The notes: a model not told the origin generated them from the sequence alone. 64,000 nt of DNA from Megalonaias nervosa (GCA_016617855.1 JAECUM010003631.1:32930-96929); one strand, 5' to 3'; positions 12,214 to 25,222 are shown, numbered from the stretch's first letter. Made by a program: numbers and translations.

Positions 12214-12430
12214 TTGTATATACTTGCTTATTAGATGAGTCCTACTGCAAACTGCACAGACCTACATCTGCCGTTGTGCAACATGACAGCAGATAGGGGT
12301 CTGCACATTTTGTTCGGAGTAATCAGTAGAACAAACAACACACAGCCTGATCTGCAGACACATTATGGTATGGCAGATCAAAATTTATTTTGTTTGCAGT
12401 TGGACTGAACTTATAAAGGACTATATACAG
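12214..12430. mobile_element. TA-flanked MITE, family CCATATATACTCGC, copy A
   Basis: Ends TTGTATATACTTGCTTAT and ATAAAGGACTATATACAG are imperfect inverted repeats, bounded by TA on both sides (12212-12213, 12431-12432). The interior shares CAAACTGCACAGAC, AGTAATCAGTAGAACAAACA and ATCTGCAG with copy B at 25223-25424. Size and TA duplication suggest a Tc1/mariner-type non-autonomous element. Confidence 0.72.
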
Positions 12431-12965
12431 TATACTAGTTTTTATGTTTGGATCTTCTAGATGGTAATAGTTGTATCAAATTTCTTTTTCTACAAATTAG
12501 ATTTACATGTTAAAATTCCTTCAATGCATGGCTCATTGTCAATTCCACTCAATGAAATTATCTAACTTTTTGTCACATCTATGCAAGAGTGTCGCTTAGA
12601 ATAAACACCTTTTTGAGTACTAACCTCATCCTTAAAACTTTAGGCTTATAGGCCATATAACATTAAGTAGTCTACGCCTAAATACAGAGAATTCTGTTTG
12701 TAAAAACATATACCAATAAGGATCCCACAAATTTGCATATCAGAACAGAAATTCATTTACAAATGGGAATCAATTTATCACTACTGTACTTCATATTATC
12801 TCACCTACAACCCACTCACCCCCAACTTAATGTCAATATCTTTAACTCATCATAGTTACAAATGGGCTGATCAAGAAAATTTATTTTAAATGTGTTTTCC
12901 TATATCTTGCAAAACTGGACACAAGTTTCGTGAACAGTGAAATTATTTTTTAAAATATCTTTAAA

Positions 12966-13215
12966 TATCCATCATTCCAACTGTCTCTGTACCAGTTATA
13001 AAATAGCTTGTATATCGTTCCATTCTAAATTTCTGTAAAACAGCTAGAATACGATTCCATTCTAACGTTCTCTGTAAAATAGCCTGTATGTCATTCCAAC
13101 TTTCTATCTAAAATAGCTGGTATATCATTCCATTCTAACTTTCACTGTGAAATAGTTGGTTTATCATTCCATTCCAACTTCCATGGTAAAATAACTGGTA
13201 GATCATTCTGACTTA
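12966..13215. repeat. Imperfect about 40-50-bp tandem repeat, 5 copies
   Basis: Recurring TATCATTCCATTCTAACTTT followed by GTAAAATAGCTGGTA, with variable length between copies. Confidence 0.75.
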
Positions 13216-13654
13216 GGTTTAAATTATTATTAATCAAGTCCAGTAACACTGCTTTTATTACATTTTTGAGTTGTACATTTCACACAGAAAACTTAATTCT
13301 AGTTGGCTGGTTTTCAAATAGCTACCCAAGTCTTCTATACTACACAGTATTTTGTACAGGCAAAGTAAGTTTAGCAACATTTGATTGAAATCATAAAATA
13401 TAACTTGTTGAAAATCCAATATTTTGTATGTATAAACAAAAAAGTCTGCACTAAAGCTAGCAATCCCATGCTTAACCCAAACCCTATTCCGCCATCCTCC
13501 CCCCCAACAACAACACGCATATCCTGAACCCAAATGCTCTGCCCACACTGCATGAATGGAAATGCCAAAACATTTGTGCACATCTACAGATCATTCCCAA
13601 TCATACCCCACAAGTCTCCATCTTAAAATGGTTTAAGTGGAAATGCAAGAAGAT

Positions 13655-13678
13655 CACACACACACACACACACACACA
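13655..13678. repeat. (CA)n microsatellite
   Basis: Twelve CA units. Confidence 0.95.
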
Positions 13679-14518
13679 GAGTCTAAGGAAGCTGGAAAAC
13701 ACTGTTCCCACCTTTCCTTCAAATGAATGATGGGATAAACATGATTATACTGTACTTAGAAGATATTCAAACTGGAGTTTTAAACTTAAACACTTTCTTT
13801 ATATATTTATTGGTAAATGTACAAATATAATTGAATTTTTATACAAATCTCCCCCTCAATTCATGTAACAGTTTATCATTCTTCAGAGTGTTGCAAAACT
13901 TCCTGTTATAAGTATAGTATATTTCAAACTATAGTTCAAGGCAACACCAAACTGTACAGAATGAGAACAATATTCCAGTTTTACAATATTGTGCTATTGA
14001 CCACTGCTGTTTACAAATGAAGGGAGGTAACATTTATTGATCTGCACATTTATTACATTACCATGGTTTTTTTCATCCTTTGCTGTCTGGCCTTTACTCA
14101 GAAATTAATAACTGCAGTACAACATTAAAGAACAGTACTTTGATGTGCCACATAAAAGGTATAAAAAAAAGAAAACAAAATGATTCAATATGAGCATGGG
14201 TGGGTGATAACTGATCCAAATCGTCAGACCAACTTGCTGTTTCTGCATCAATACATGACAACTTAAAAGCACCTTGATGTAGTAGATCTCAACCATTATG
14301 GTTACCTTGAGTTACAGATGAAGTTCTTATGAATCAATACATTTTAACAAGCAAACAATTCAGAAAATAGTACAGTGTATCCTGTCTTTCTGGAAAGATG
14401 CCATACAGACAAACATTATTTTCCATGCGTAATCATGATTATGTTTGCAAAACAAGCAGTTGCCTACTGATGCAATTGAATAAGTTTTAATACTGATTGT
14501 CTATGATTAACTTCAGCA

Positions 14519-15715
14519 TCATGAGTCGAGCAAAGCTGCATGCTGGCATCTACCCTCTTCAACATGATGTTCTATGCCATGTTTAGAGATGCCTTCCATG
14601 ACCATGAAACTGGGTTTGACATCAGATACTGGACAGATGGCAATCAGTTCATTATGAGGAAACAACTGGCAATGACGAAGTTACATGAGTTGACAGGTCA
14701 TGATCTTCTATTTTCTAAAGACAGCTTCCTAAATGCCAAAATCTGACTCTGACGTGCAACAGAGTATGGATATTTCTCTTCAGCTTATGACAATTTTGGT
14801 TTCACAATTGGCATCAAGAAGACAGAAATGATGCACCAACCTGCACCAGAAAAGCCTTATCCTGAGCCATCACTGCAAATGGCCAAACCCTCCAGGCAGT
14901 GGAAAGTTCACCTACCTTGGCAGTAAACTGTCAAATGCAGTCCACATTGATGACAAAACCAGCACAAGAATTGTCAAAGCATGTTTGGCCTTTAGCAAAG
15001 GACATGCAAATATGTGGGAATGCAGAGCTATCATTTTCACATCAGCTTCATGTGGAAAGTGGAGGAGTGCAGAGGTATCAATATCACATGGGGTTCTTGG
15101 GGAAAGTTTATGAGTGCAGAGGTATGATTTTACATGAGTTTCCTGAAGGAAAGTTAGGGATTACAGAGGCATCATTTTCACATGGGGAAAGTGATGAAGA
15201 TAAGATGATAGGACAAGGTCTCAGATATAGAGCTTCTCACATGGGCAGGCATTCAAAGCATCCATGCTCTGCTGATGATAAGACAGGCAGGTCACATCAC
15301 CAAGATGTCAGACAAGCGACCACCAAATTCTTTTTACAGGGATCTAAAAGAGGGAAAGCAATCTCAGGGAGGTCAGAAGAAACTTTTCAAAAATTCCCTC
15401 AAGTCATCATTGAAATACTTTAACATTGACCTGAGTCTTGGGAAGATCCTGCACATGATCATTTCACCTGCCACAGTCTCAACCATACTGGAGCTACAGA
15501 CTATGAACTAAGGAGAATTGTTCAGGTGTGCAGAAGTGCAAGCAGCATAAATTTAGAACTGCAGCATGTCCTAAAAGCAAGCCCAAGCAGCAATGCCTAT
15601 CCAGTGAGATACAAACAGTTCAGAGCTCACAATAGCCAAATCAATCACGTGCTCGCATAAACCGGACCACTTAGTGATGTGATGATCATCTTCAAAACTC
15701 AAAGGAGGAACAACA
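14519..15715 (+). pseudogene. Second decayed LINE: reverse transcriptase and C-terminal fragment
   Basis: Near 14548 LFNMMFYAMFRDAF then GFDIRYWTDG match the LFSMMFSAMLTDAF...IRYRTDG region of a widespread animal non-LTR RT. AYDNFGFTIGIKKTE (near 14779) is the segment after the catalytic box, and KFTYLGSKLSNAVHIDD (near 14908) follows in another frame. LLFSKD stands where LLFADD is expected, so the active site is lost. A tandem expansion (15010-15200) interrupts it. RAGHITKMSDKRPP and EGKQSQGGQKK (15280-15390) match the C-terminal GHVARM...GKRSQGGQKKRFKD block. Several stops and frameshifts; inactive. Family assignment is from memory; clade not assigned. Confidence 0.82.
15010..15200. repeat. 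About 50-55-bp tandem repeat inside the LINE relic, 4 copies
   Basis: Units share TGCAGAGGTATCATTTTCACAT and GGGGAAAGT. They separate the RT part from the C-terminal part of the relic, so expansion occurred after insertion. Confidence 0.7.
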
Positions 15716-16171
15716 ACAATATACAAAGTGCAATCATTACTAAACTAAAACCAAACAATGAATTTGACTAAAATAGTCTTCTGTCTCAGACTTTTGTAGT
15801 CATTTACTGAAACATTACAAAAGGTATGGAAGGAAAAAAAAGCAAAAAGATGTCCATTTGTGGCAGATACTTGCTCTAATAAAGTGACTGCTTCATCCAG
15901 GGGTCAGTTTAACATGTCACTTTGAGTAAAGTGAAAAGTGAAAAACAGTTCTGAATTTCAGAACTTTCATTAGGATGAGTATGGTAATCAACACTCCATT
16001 TTTTTTCATTGCTGCTTGAGCACTGGCAATAAAAATGATGAATGTTGATGAATGAAAGCCAGTGATGATTTTCACTGCTGTATGGGCTGAAGACTATTAC
16101 AGCAACCTTATCCCCACTTACATGTACTCCAGCTCTACCTGCCTAATGTGCACTGACCCTCATGCTTGAAA

Positions 16172-16173
<2 letters not shown>

Positions 16174-16221
<48 letters not shown>

Positions 16222-16526
16222 TTTGGATTTTTTAACGTAGCTTTAACAATTTTTCAGTCATATCGCTACGATGTCTGCAGTGTGGCAGTTTATTATGATG
16301 TCTAGCACTGGGGCATCATGCCGCAGACATGTAGCATGATGTCCCACTCAGTCACATTATCCTGACACCAGGCCAGTCCTAACACTAACCTCTTAATGCT
16401 GCGCGCCAAGCGAGGCAGCTGTTAGTACCATTTTTATAAATCTTTGGTATGACTCTGCCGGGGATCGAACCCACGACCTCCTGCATCGGAGGCGGGTGCT
16501 CTAACCACTAGGCCACTGGCGCAGTC
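16174..16526 (-). mobile_element. tRNA-derived SINE, family A, near full length
   Basis: On the minus strand the head shows an A box (TGGCCTAGTGGTTAGAGC) and a B box (GGGTTCGATCCC). A conserved body follows (ATTAAGAGGTTAGTGTTAGG, GTGTCAGGATAATGTGACTG, CATGATGCCCCAGTGCTAGA). It ends at AAAAATCCAAATC before a (CA)n tail of about 46 bases. It is the reference copy for relatives at 24286, 33402, 38604 and 52925. Confidence 0.92.
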
Positions 16527-16639
16527 AAAACCAGGGGGATATTTACTCACATTAACATGGGTACTATGAATGGCACCTTATATGCCTCCCCTGTTTAATA
16601 GTTCTCTATGAAGATAACTAACATTGTTGTCCAAAAACC

Positions 16640-17160
16640 ACTTTTCTTCTTTCAATCACAATGACATTGATCTCTGGACCCAAAAATTGATAGGTTTCTT
16701 CCTAACCCAAAGTGTAAGCCAGCCAAAAATTTGGTATAAGTCTGTGCAGTATAATTAATCTTATTATGTAGAGACCATATTTCTTCTTTCTACCACAGTG
16801 ACATTAGCCTTTGACCTTTTGACTTCAAATTGGAATGAGTTCTTCCATACCCCATTTGCATCTACAAAGATTGGTCCAGGTATGAAATGCAGAACTAATG
16901 CAGAAACCATTGTTTTCTTCAGTCACAGTTTCTTGGAATTTTGACCTTTTAACCCCAAATATATATGGTTCTTTCCTACTCCACACACAAGCCATCCAGA
17001 AAAGTTTGGAAACTGTATAAGATGGAAAACTCAAGTTATTGTGCTTTTCTTCTCTCAGACATTAATGTTAACCTTAGACCTTTAAACCATGAAATCAATA
17101 CAATTTGTTACTAACAGGCTAGGCATCCACAAAGTTTAGTAACTGTATACAGTGGACAAT
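16640..17160. repeat. Imperfect about 125-bp tandem repeat (TGACCTTTTGACC type)
   Basis: Four diverged units. Each runs through a TTCTTC...CACAGTGACATT start, an ACCTTTGACC-like core, a TTCTTCC-TACCCCA middle and an AAGTTTGGTAACTGTA-like end. Old low-copy array. Confidence 0.6.
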
Positions 17161-17519
17161 CTAAAAACAAATAAAAATTCTTTTTAGCACACAATAAGAA
17201 ATGTCCAGAATAGTACTGGCAATGAGGATAGTTTATGTACTTGCTATGAACCTGTCAAGTCGAAACTCTTTTAACAACACTGTTCTTGCACAAAGTAAAC
17301 AAGATTAAACTGAGGAAAATGTGCACCAGTCTTACAGAGTAAACTCTTTGAAGAAGGCCTCTGATGCTAATGTTCTTGATCCAAAATGTTTTTACCAAAT
17401 GCATCTGGGAATTTGGAATTGCTTTCTGTTTCCCTTGAACAACCAAGAACAAAGTTCTATGACAGAACATACAATCTCTTTGACTACAAAACCCATCTGT
17501 TAATAACTGCATGAGAAAG

Positions 17520-17705
17520 GTTGTTAGCTGAGTTGGCTGAGGATCAAATTCATAACCCAAAGGTCGCAGGTTTGATACCTGCCCTGGCCAGCTTAATCAG
17601 CTGTTTTGGTGTATCCTTGGGAAAGGCACCCAGCTCCCACTTCATGTGCATGATACAGTCAAAAATGTGTTCAAAGTGCAGTTCAACCAACCAACCAACC
17701 AAACC
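17520..17705 (+). mobile_element. tRNA-derived SINE, family B
   Basis: Head with A-box-like TTAGCTGAGTTGGCTGAG and B box GCAGGTTTGATACC. The body TTTTGGTGTATCCTTGGGAAAGGCACC is shared with 38370-38545 and the split copy at 24617-25500. An AACC-rich tail follows. Confidence 0.85.
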
Positions 17706-17972
17706 ACAAATCAGGTTTTCTAACCAAATCTGACAGCTTTCAACTATCTATTGTACCTCAGAATTTTTTATAGTAATCACTATTTACAGAACCAAGCCAA
17801 AGCCAAAATACACATTACAGTTGAGTCTCAAATGGTAATGGAGTAAACAGTGTTTGATTTGAGTTGTTGTGTCCTGCAAAATAATGTGTTCCAGCTGCAA
17901 TGCTAAGCCTTAGGCAGCACAATCAATAAAAAAAACTGTTAACTCATTCATCCCACATATAAAGTAACTTTG

Positions 17973-18580
17973 TTAACTCATTAACCCCACATGCCACCTT
18001 TACACATAAGTACCCTACTTCTGAACTCTGTAATGTCAACATCTTTTATGATATACTAATGCAGGTGGTATTATAGAAAAGGCTAAAGATGTACAATCAA
18101 ATCAAACAATGTAGATTTTCTGTTTGCATTAAAACATGCAGCAAAAAAACACCCATAAATTTTGAGACCCATTGTTTTTTTTCAGGCCAAAAATTACCTC
18201 TTGTGAAACTTGAAAATGTGTCCAGATTTTAGACTTTTTGGCCCTGGCCCTAATTCAGACCCATCTGAATTGCATGTGGACTAATGAACCTTTGCAAAAA
18301 GGAGAATAAGTTTCAGAGTTGGAATAAAATGGGGCCAAGGCATAAAAATCATGGGTCCAGTAGGCAAAAACAAATAAGAATTCCAATTTTCACCATTGTG
18401 TATATGCACACTATAAATGATCAATGAAAAGAATGTCTTTAATAGATCTAAAGATCTGGTTAAATGAAAATCTCTTGGAAACATGTTTGTATCCTTTACA
18501 TTCAGACAAAACCCCAAAATGCAATTCCTAGCCACATTTCAGGTGAAAATGAGAAGAATCTTTTGATGGCAATGAGTTTA
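17973..18580 (+). mobile_element. Dispersed 0.6-kb element with TTAACTCATT ends, copy 1
   Basis: Starts TTAACTCATTAACCCC and ends GGCAATGAGTTTA, short imperfect inverted termini. The interior (AATGTCAACATC, AGCAGGTGGTATTA, GGCCAAAAATTA, AAAATGGGGCCA) is repeated at 18718-19228. The TTAA-like flank is compatible with a piggyBac-type MITE, but the right flank is TTTA here, so the superfamily is tentative. Confidence 0.65.
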
Positions 18581-18717
18581 CGAGTGTTTTCACGACATCA
18601 CTAAATTTAAATATTCCTAGCTTATTTATGCATTACCATGGCAAAGAAATGATAAAATTAACCATTCCTTGACAATTTCTAAGAAATTTCCAAAGCATCA
18701 ACTAACATATGAAACCT

Positions 18718-19228
18718 GCATGCCACATTTATGCATCATGAAGCAGTACCCAACATCAATTCTCTGTAATGTCAACATCATTTAAGATATATCAAAGCAG
18801 GTGGTATTACAGAAAAGGGGAAAGATGTAGTTGTACAATGGTATCAAATAATGTAAACTTTCTACTCATGTTAAACAATACTGTGGAAGAAACATATTTT
18901 TTTAGACCCAATTTTTTTTCTGGCCAAAAATTAATTAATTCAAAACTGGAGTTTGTGTCCAGGTTTTTTATTTACTTTTTGGCCTTAGATCTAAATCTGA
19001 TCTGTCTGAACTGCACAAAGATAGATCAAACTAAGCAAAAAGTAGGACAAGTTTAAGATTTGGAGTAAAATGGGGCCAGGACATGAAAAACATAACCCAA
19101 CCTCCCTCAAAAAGTTCAATTTTCATCCTTCTCCACATGTCCAGCATAAACAGCAAAGAGACAATAATATCTTTTATACACCTAAGATCTGGTTTTAAAA
19201 AAATCTCCTGGGGGGCAATGATTTAAAA
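18718..19228 (+). mobile_element. Dispersed 0.6-kb element, copy 2
   Basis: Colinear with 17973-18580 (CATGCCAC, TGTAATGTCAACATC, GGCCAAAAATTAATT, GGAGTAAAATGGGGCCAGG). It ends GGGGCAATGATTTAA, where TTAA directly follows the terminus. The left terminus is eroded. Confidence 0.65.
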
Positions 19229-19279
19229 CGCAAGTATGTGCAGATCTCGCTTATTATAGAACCTAAGATAGTGATGATA

Positions 19280-21090
19280 TAAGCTTATTTGGCAAGTCTA
19301 CCAAAATCTGAAATTCTGTCTCCAGACTCGTAAGAAGCTGAGCCAAGCAAAATACAAAATTAATCAAACTCATCCAACATCATCATGATACAAAACTATT
19401 TAACAAGTCTGATCAAAATCAGATCTGTAAAACAGCTGCAAGACCACTGACAAGCTCAAGCAACCCGATACAAGATCACAGCATTAATGTGTGGATCTTG
19501 CTCATAATCACACTCAGCTGCCATCTTGATGACATAGGCCTATTTATCAAGTCTGATCAGTACAGACATCTTGATGACATAGGCCTATTTATCAAGTCTG
19601 ATCAATACAGACATCTTGATGACATCAGCCTATTTACTATATCTGATCAATACAGATATCTTGATGACATAGGCTCTATTTACCAAATCTGATCAACACA
19701 GACATCTTGATGACACAGGCCTATTTACCAAGTCTGATCAATACAGACATCTTGATGACATAGGCCTATTTACCAAGTCTGATCAATACAGACATCTTGA
19801 TGACATCATTCTATTTACTATATCTGATCAATACAGATATCTTGATGACATCGGCCTATTTACTATATCTGATCAATACAGATATCTTGATGACATAGGC
19901 CTATTTACCAAATCTGATCAATACAAACATCTTGATGACACAGGCCTATTTACCAAATCTGATCAACACAGACATCTTGATGACACAGGCCTATTTACCA
20001 AGTCTGATCAATACAGACATCTTGATGACAAAGGCCTATTTACCAAGTCTGATCAATACAGACATCTCGATGACATAGGCCAACTTACCAAGTCTAAACA
20101 ATACAGACATCTCGATGACATAGGCCAACTTACCAAGTCTAATCAATACAGACATCTCGATGACGTGGGCCTATTTACCAAATCTGATTAATACAGACAT
20201 CTCGATGACAAAGGCCTATTTATCAAGTCTGATCAATACAGACATCCTGATGACATAGGCCTATTTACTATGTCTGATCAATACAGACATCTTGATGACA
20301 TAGGCCTATTTACCAAGTCTGATCACCACAGACATCTTGATGACACAGACCTATTTACTATGTCTGATCAATACAGACATCTCGATGACACAGGCCTATT
20401 TACCAAGTCTGATCAGCACTGATATCTTGATGACATAGACCTATTTAACAGGTCTGACCAATACAGACATCTTGATGACATGGGCCTATTTATCAAGTCT
20501 GATCAATACATTTCTGAAGTGTTTAAAAACTCTGTCAATCAGACACAAGATCCCTTCAAAAATATTCATAGGTCTTTGTCATAATAAAACTTGTGAAAAC
20601 ATTTTGCTCATACTGGCCTGTTTGCCAAATCTAATTAAAAGAGTGAGGAAGAATGTCTCTCTAATTGTAAGAGTACTGCCAAGCCGATGCAATATCAACT
20701 CATTAATATGCACAGATCTCACTCTAAAACTTATAAAACATCTTGATGATATAAACCAATTTACCATGTTTAATAAAAACTGATCAGAAATGGAGTTGCT
20801 ATGGTGCTGACAAGTTCAGCCAATCAGATGCAAGATCACCTCAGTAACATGCAAGGATCATGCTCTTTATCAAACCTGTAGGAGATCTTGATCATGTTAT
20901 CTGATATTTCACATTCATGATACGTCTTCCAGAGCAGAAACAAGCTTGGCAAATCAGATACAAGATCACCTCATTCATGTTCATGGTTCTCATTCATTAC
21001 TAACTCATCTGAGATCTTGGTAAGTTCAAATTCAAAGTTTAACTGAAATATGGCTTCCAGAGGTAACAAGCTTAGCCAATCAATGACAAG
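19280..21090. repeat. Old 120-145-bp repeat units flanking and hosting the satellite
   Basis: The motif CAATCAGATGCAAGATCACC followed by TCA-TAACATGCA-GGATC recurs, diverged, near 19460, 20536, 20681, 20821, 20951 and 21073. Some units also hold one copy of the CATCTTGATGATATA block that is amplified at 19520-20513. Confidence 0.6.
19520..20513. repeat. 45-bp satellite, about 22 copies
   Basis: The unit TCTGATCAATACAGACATCT + TGATGACATAGGCCTATTTA + CCAAG repeats with exact 45-bp spacing (starts of CATCTTGATGAC at 19522, 19567, 19612 and so on). Variants such as GGCCAACTTACC and ACTATATCTG cluster locally. A StuI-like AGGCCT occurs in most units. Confidence 0.96.
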
Positions 21091-24000
21091 GTTAGCAAAA
21101 GCTAGTGAAACCTCTCATTCCTGGCCGAGTATCTCAAACCAGCCACCAGGGTCTATTCTAGAACTTTGAATTTAGAGGTGAAATCATTCAACCCCACCTT
21201 CATCCAGCAAATAAAGAGAAGGTAATATTCTAAATATAAGGGTGATTTTCAAAGGAACAGTTAGGACTTGCGAGTAAATTGCATGATATCCGCACATTCA
21301 GTTGAATTTTTAACATGATTGGTTTTTTATAAATGGACCAGACGAAGCCACAAAATTAAGCCTCTTATAATCTCACCCATCATTGCTTTAGCACAGTATC
21401 TAAACAAACTCTAGATCTTGGATATCCTTTATGGTCTAGATCCAAGGTCTTCTGTACCTGTTTCCAGTCTATTTGCTTGATTAGTTGTCTGAACTGAAAT
21501 ATGGAACTATATGGTAGGCCCTATCTGGCCGAAAGGAATGACTTCATGTTGTTGCTCAGATGCTGATTAGTTTTTCAGATTTCTATGCTAGAGTAGCAAT
21601 CCCATGGCAGACTGCTCTCAACCATAAGTGATAAAGTAGATGAGGTTACAGTCCTAATGTTCTTTATACACAGCAGGAACCACTTCCCTCTCCTCAATAG
21701 TGATTCTTTTTTTAAATTCTAAGTCTGGGGATAGTAGAACTGATCATTCTGGACATCATCAGATTGAGAAAAAGTATTCTGCATTAACACAAGAAAAACA
21801 ATTGCCTTCCACTGCCAAGCAAACAAGTACAAATAGATGCTTTCTCAGACAAGGTCCCCTTACCTACTGTGCATTTAATATTTGGCGGAGTTATATGAAC
21901 CTTAAAGATAAATACAAAGTTGCCTTCAACTTGGAACAACTGCAAGAAATGACTGCATATAAATATTGCAATCAACACACAAACCTTCAGTTTCACAGAA
22001 ATAAAACAACAATACTCCTGTCTATGGGGGACAATCAAATACTTATGCACAATACATTTATAAGCCGAATAAACATATTGAGACATTGGCTTGTAAGGAT
22101 GGTGCAGGTCTATAAAAGATTCACAAACAATAGCTACGGAGTAAAAATGACATTATCATCCTACTTTAAAAAGTAAGCAAAAGCACAACTATTCTTATCT
22201 TAAGGGGAGACAAATCATAACATCACAAAATTTAATGTCAAAGCCAAATGAAAGCTCTGAGATCTGAGGGACAAACAGGGGGAAAACTTTCTAAATACAT
22301 GTGCAAACCATAGATATATATTTTTTTTGCAATTATTAAATGCATCATTAAGAATATATTAGGTGTGATGAATGTTTCCATAGTGCATAATAATCACTCT
22401 CTATCAGTCTGATAATGTACTGCATTAACAGAAAATCAATTCTTGCTTCATTTTCAATGCAGACTGTTAACGAGTTTATTACTGCAGTACACGTTTTTAA
22501 TTCATGCTTCAGGCAGAAAAATCATTAACCTTCTACATCAAAGGAAATTTCCCATAGAAAACTGCCTGCAAACCTAATACACTGGTATCTGTTGAAATGA
22601 CAATCGAGTAGCATTAAAATTGTGGGACATCAAAGCATGTTCAGTGAATGGATGTATTTTCAGAAAATTACTGAATGGTAATGTAGCTGTATAAAGCCAT
22701 GTTAAATCTGTATTTTTACTAAAGAAAGGAACTGTCACAAAATTTACATTTGTGTCCACCTTCACTTAGGACATAAACAAAATGGTAATACACATGACGT
22801 GAAGTTTTGTTAATGTGTGCACTTGTTCTATTCTGTCTTAATTCAGGTTGGTTATGGAGACTGACATGATATGGATATATATGTAAATCTGTCCCATTAT
22901 ACATTCAGGTAAAATGCAAATGATATTCATTCAGTCTAGCTGGTAATAGATGTCTCAGTAGAGATCTCTGTCATTCTCCTCAAATCAGTTCTGCCTATTG
23001 ATTCATGGGGAATGAGATGGAAGTTAGCTTGGGGCTTTTGCAATGATTTCATCCACAAAGAGGGGGTAATAAAGTGTCCATAAATCTTGTGGGCTTGATA
23101 ACTGGCATTTTCTCCCTGACTACACACAAAGCACAGAGAACTGAATGCTTGGTGGAACACACTACTGATAGTACCATAGGTATTCAAAAACTGCAGGAGT
23201 CAGACTATAGAATTACAATGCCACCAATCCAAGTCTACACAAAACTCTGATCCATACTTCATGCCAAAAAATTGCAAGATCAAACATTTCAGTGCAAGTG
23301 GTAAGGTCCCAGTTTTATAACCTGGTAAAATAAGGCCAACATTAGGGTCCTGTTGGGAAGAATTTACCCCAAAATACTTAAATTTTAAATGCATAGCTTG
23401 CATTATTATTGATTAAAGTGTCCATTATACAAAATCTTGTTAGAGATCCAGGCTTCTGTATGAACTGATGAATGAACAATGTCCTGAAATTTTGCTTGTT
23501 TGAAGCAAAGCTATGTATAACACTCAGTGGGTCACTCCACCCCCACCCCCATCCCAGCCCCATGGAGGGTAGTTCCATGCAACTAATTGGGTCAGTCTTT
23601 TATGTGGTCATGTATGGTATAACACAGACTGGACCAAGTCCCTACAAACCAAGGAATGTTACCACCTCATCTCTTGAACTCTTGGATCAGACAATACTAC
23701 ATTGACTAAATGGAATGATAATACTGGCAGCTGCTTCACTGACTTGGAATAATGATCATATAATTATGAGAAGATAAATGCAAAAAGGCCATAAAGATGG
23801 GTTGAATAACCACTGTATGGAAGGATACCCTGTTAACCCTGGGTCACATATTGGTGAAATGACACCTGAGATTAAAAAAATCAAATCCCTACAAAGTCAA
23901 CCTGGAATGACTTCACATACATGTAAATTACACATTTTAAAAGTCTTAATGAACTTTGAAATCCAGAGGCATTCATTAAGTACTTTATTAATGTAACAAA

Positions 24001-24285
24001 TGCAGGTCTTTTCTTACTCTTCTTTAACTGAATATATCAGAGGACACGCACATACACGAATGTTCAACACCTGCTATGTTACAAAATAATTACAAGGTAA
24101 TCTCACTATGCTAAGGTGGTTATTAAATTTATACCACAATTAGTATTATACAGTCTGATGTGATAAAGTACTTGTTATGAAACAGTCAAGTAGATATGGA
24201 CGTACACATGATACAGGTTCCTGCCTTGTTTGTTTTTTCTTTGTATATAATGTCTATGTCACTGTGTTGGTGTTGTAAGCATGCA
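21091..24285. other. Intronic sequence, no supported gene
   Basis: The longest open frame, 158 codons at 21700-22176 on the plus strand, has no recognisable domain, no splice context and basic low-information composition. I do not call it a gene. No repeats stand out. Confidence 0.55.
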
Positions 24286-24550
24286 TGTGTGTGTGTGATT
24301 TGGATTTATAACATAGCTTTTAATAATTTTTCAGTCATATCACTACCATGTCTGCAGTCTGACAGTTTATAGTGATGTCTAGCACTGGGGCATCATGATG
24401 CAGACATATAGCATGATGTCCCACCCAGTCATATTATCCTGACACCAGGCCAACCAGTCCTAACACTAACCTCTTAATGCTGAGTGGGTTTGAACCAGTG
24501 ACCTCCCACATCCGAGGGAGATGCTCTGACCAACAGGCCAATGTAGCGGT
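24286..24550 (-). mobile_element. tRNA-derived SINE, family A, internally deleted
   Basis: A (TG)n tract then GATTTGGATTTATAACATAG, the conserved body, and a head with TGGCCTGTTGGTCAGAGC (A box) and GGTTCAAACCC (B box) on the minus strand. The linker between head and body (about 55 bp in the 16174 copy) is missing. Confidence 0.87.
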
Positions 24551-24630
24551 TATGTAAGTATGCAGCAAAGTTGATAGCATTACCAAAATATGTTAATCAT
24601 TTAGCTGATGGACCCATTGCAGTTCAGTTG

Positions 24631-25121
24631 CATCTTCACTAGCCAAGGTTCCGATATGTTAACCCTATCTACATCTTGGTGGATCCATCAGCAATTTTAG
24701 TGGTTTTGTCATAGCAACATCTACTAGATTTCATGAGTGGCCTCCCTTGGTATGTAATGCCAACCAACCAATAGCGTGTTACAGCTGTGCATTGTACATA
24801 GACCGAAAGTGGTGGAGGCAATTGACTTCAAAAGGATGCACTGCAAGTTTAGCATTGAAATTATGACTACATAATAAAGGGAAACCATTACACGGACCAG
24901 CAGCAGAAAATTGCTTATTTATGAGTCCATTCCAGTTGTGTGCTCCCCTTGTCTTGATCATGTAGGAACAGTATTCAAATTTGAACAATCTGATTTGAAT
25001 TGGATGTGGTGGCTTGCCACTGCATCCAATGAAATTCACAGACCTGAAGCACATAAATATCTGATCGATCCACCAAGGTGTAGATAGGGTTAGCATACAG
25101 GAACTTTGGCTAGTGAAGATG
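24631..25121. mobile_element. Long-TIR non-autonomous DNA transposon, MULE-like, copy 1 (491 bp)
   Basis: Terminal inverted repeats of about 55 bp start CATCTTCACTAGCCAAGGTT; the right end is ACTTTGGCTAGTGAAGATG. Flanks are GTTCAGTTG (24622-24630) and GTTCAATTG (25122-25130), a 9-bp target duplication with one mismatch. Copy 2 at 53765-54254 has the same length, ends and duplication size. Long TIRs plus 9-bp duplications are typical of Mutator-like elements; no transposase is present. Confidence 0.83.
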
Positions 25122-25222
25122 GTTCAATTGGTAGTGTCAAACTCGAAATCCGAAGATCATGGTCTTCAGTACCTACCCAGGCCAGCCCAGGTGCCTCAGT
25201 GTGTACTTTGGCAAGGTACTTA

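Noticed and set aside
16174..16526. tRNA gene suggested by good A and B boxes
   Set aside because: The head is joined to a conserved body and CA tail repeated elsewhere in the window; it is a SINE, not a working tRNA.
19520..20513. CRISPR-like array
   Set aside because: Units are contiguous 45-bp repeats with no unique spacers, in a eukaryotic intron.
21700..22176. 158-codon open frame
   Set aside because: No domain, no splice sites, no codon-like bias that I can see; it lies inside a CACHD1 intron and reads like chance in A+T-rich DNA.
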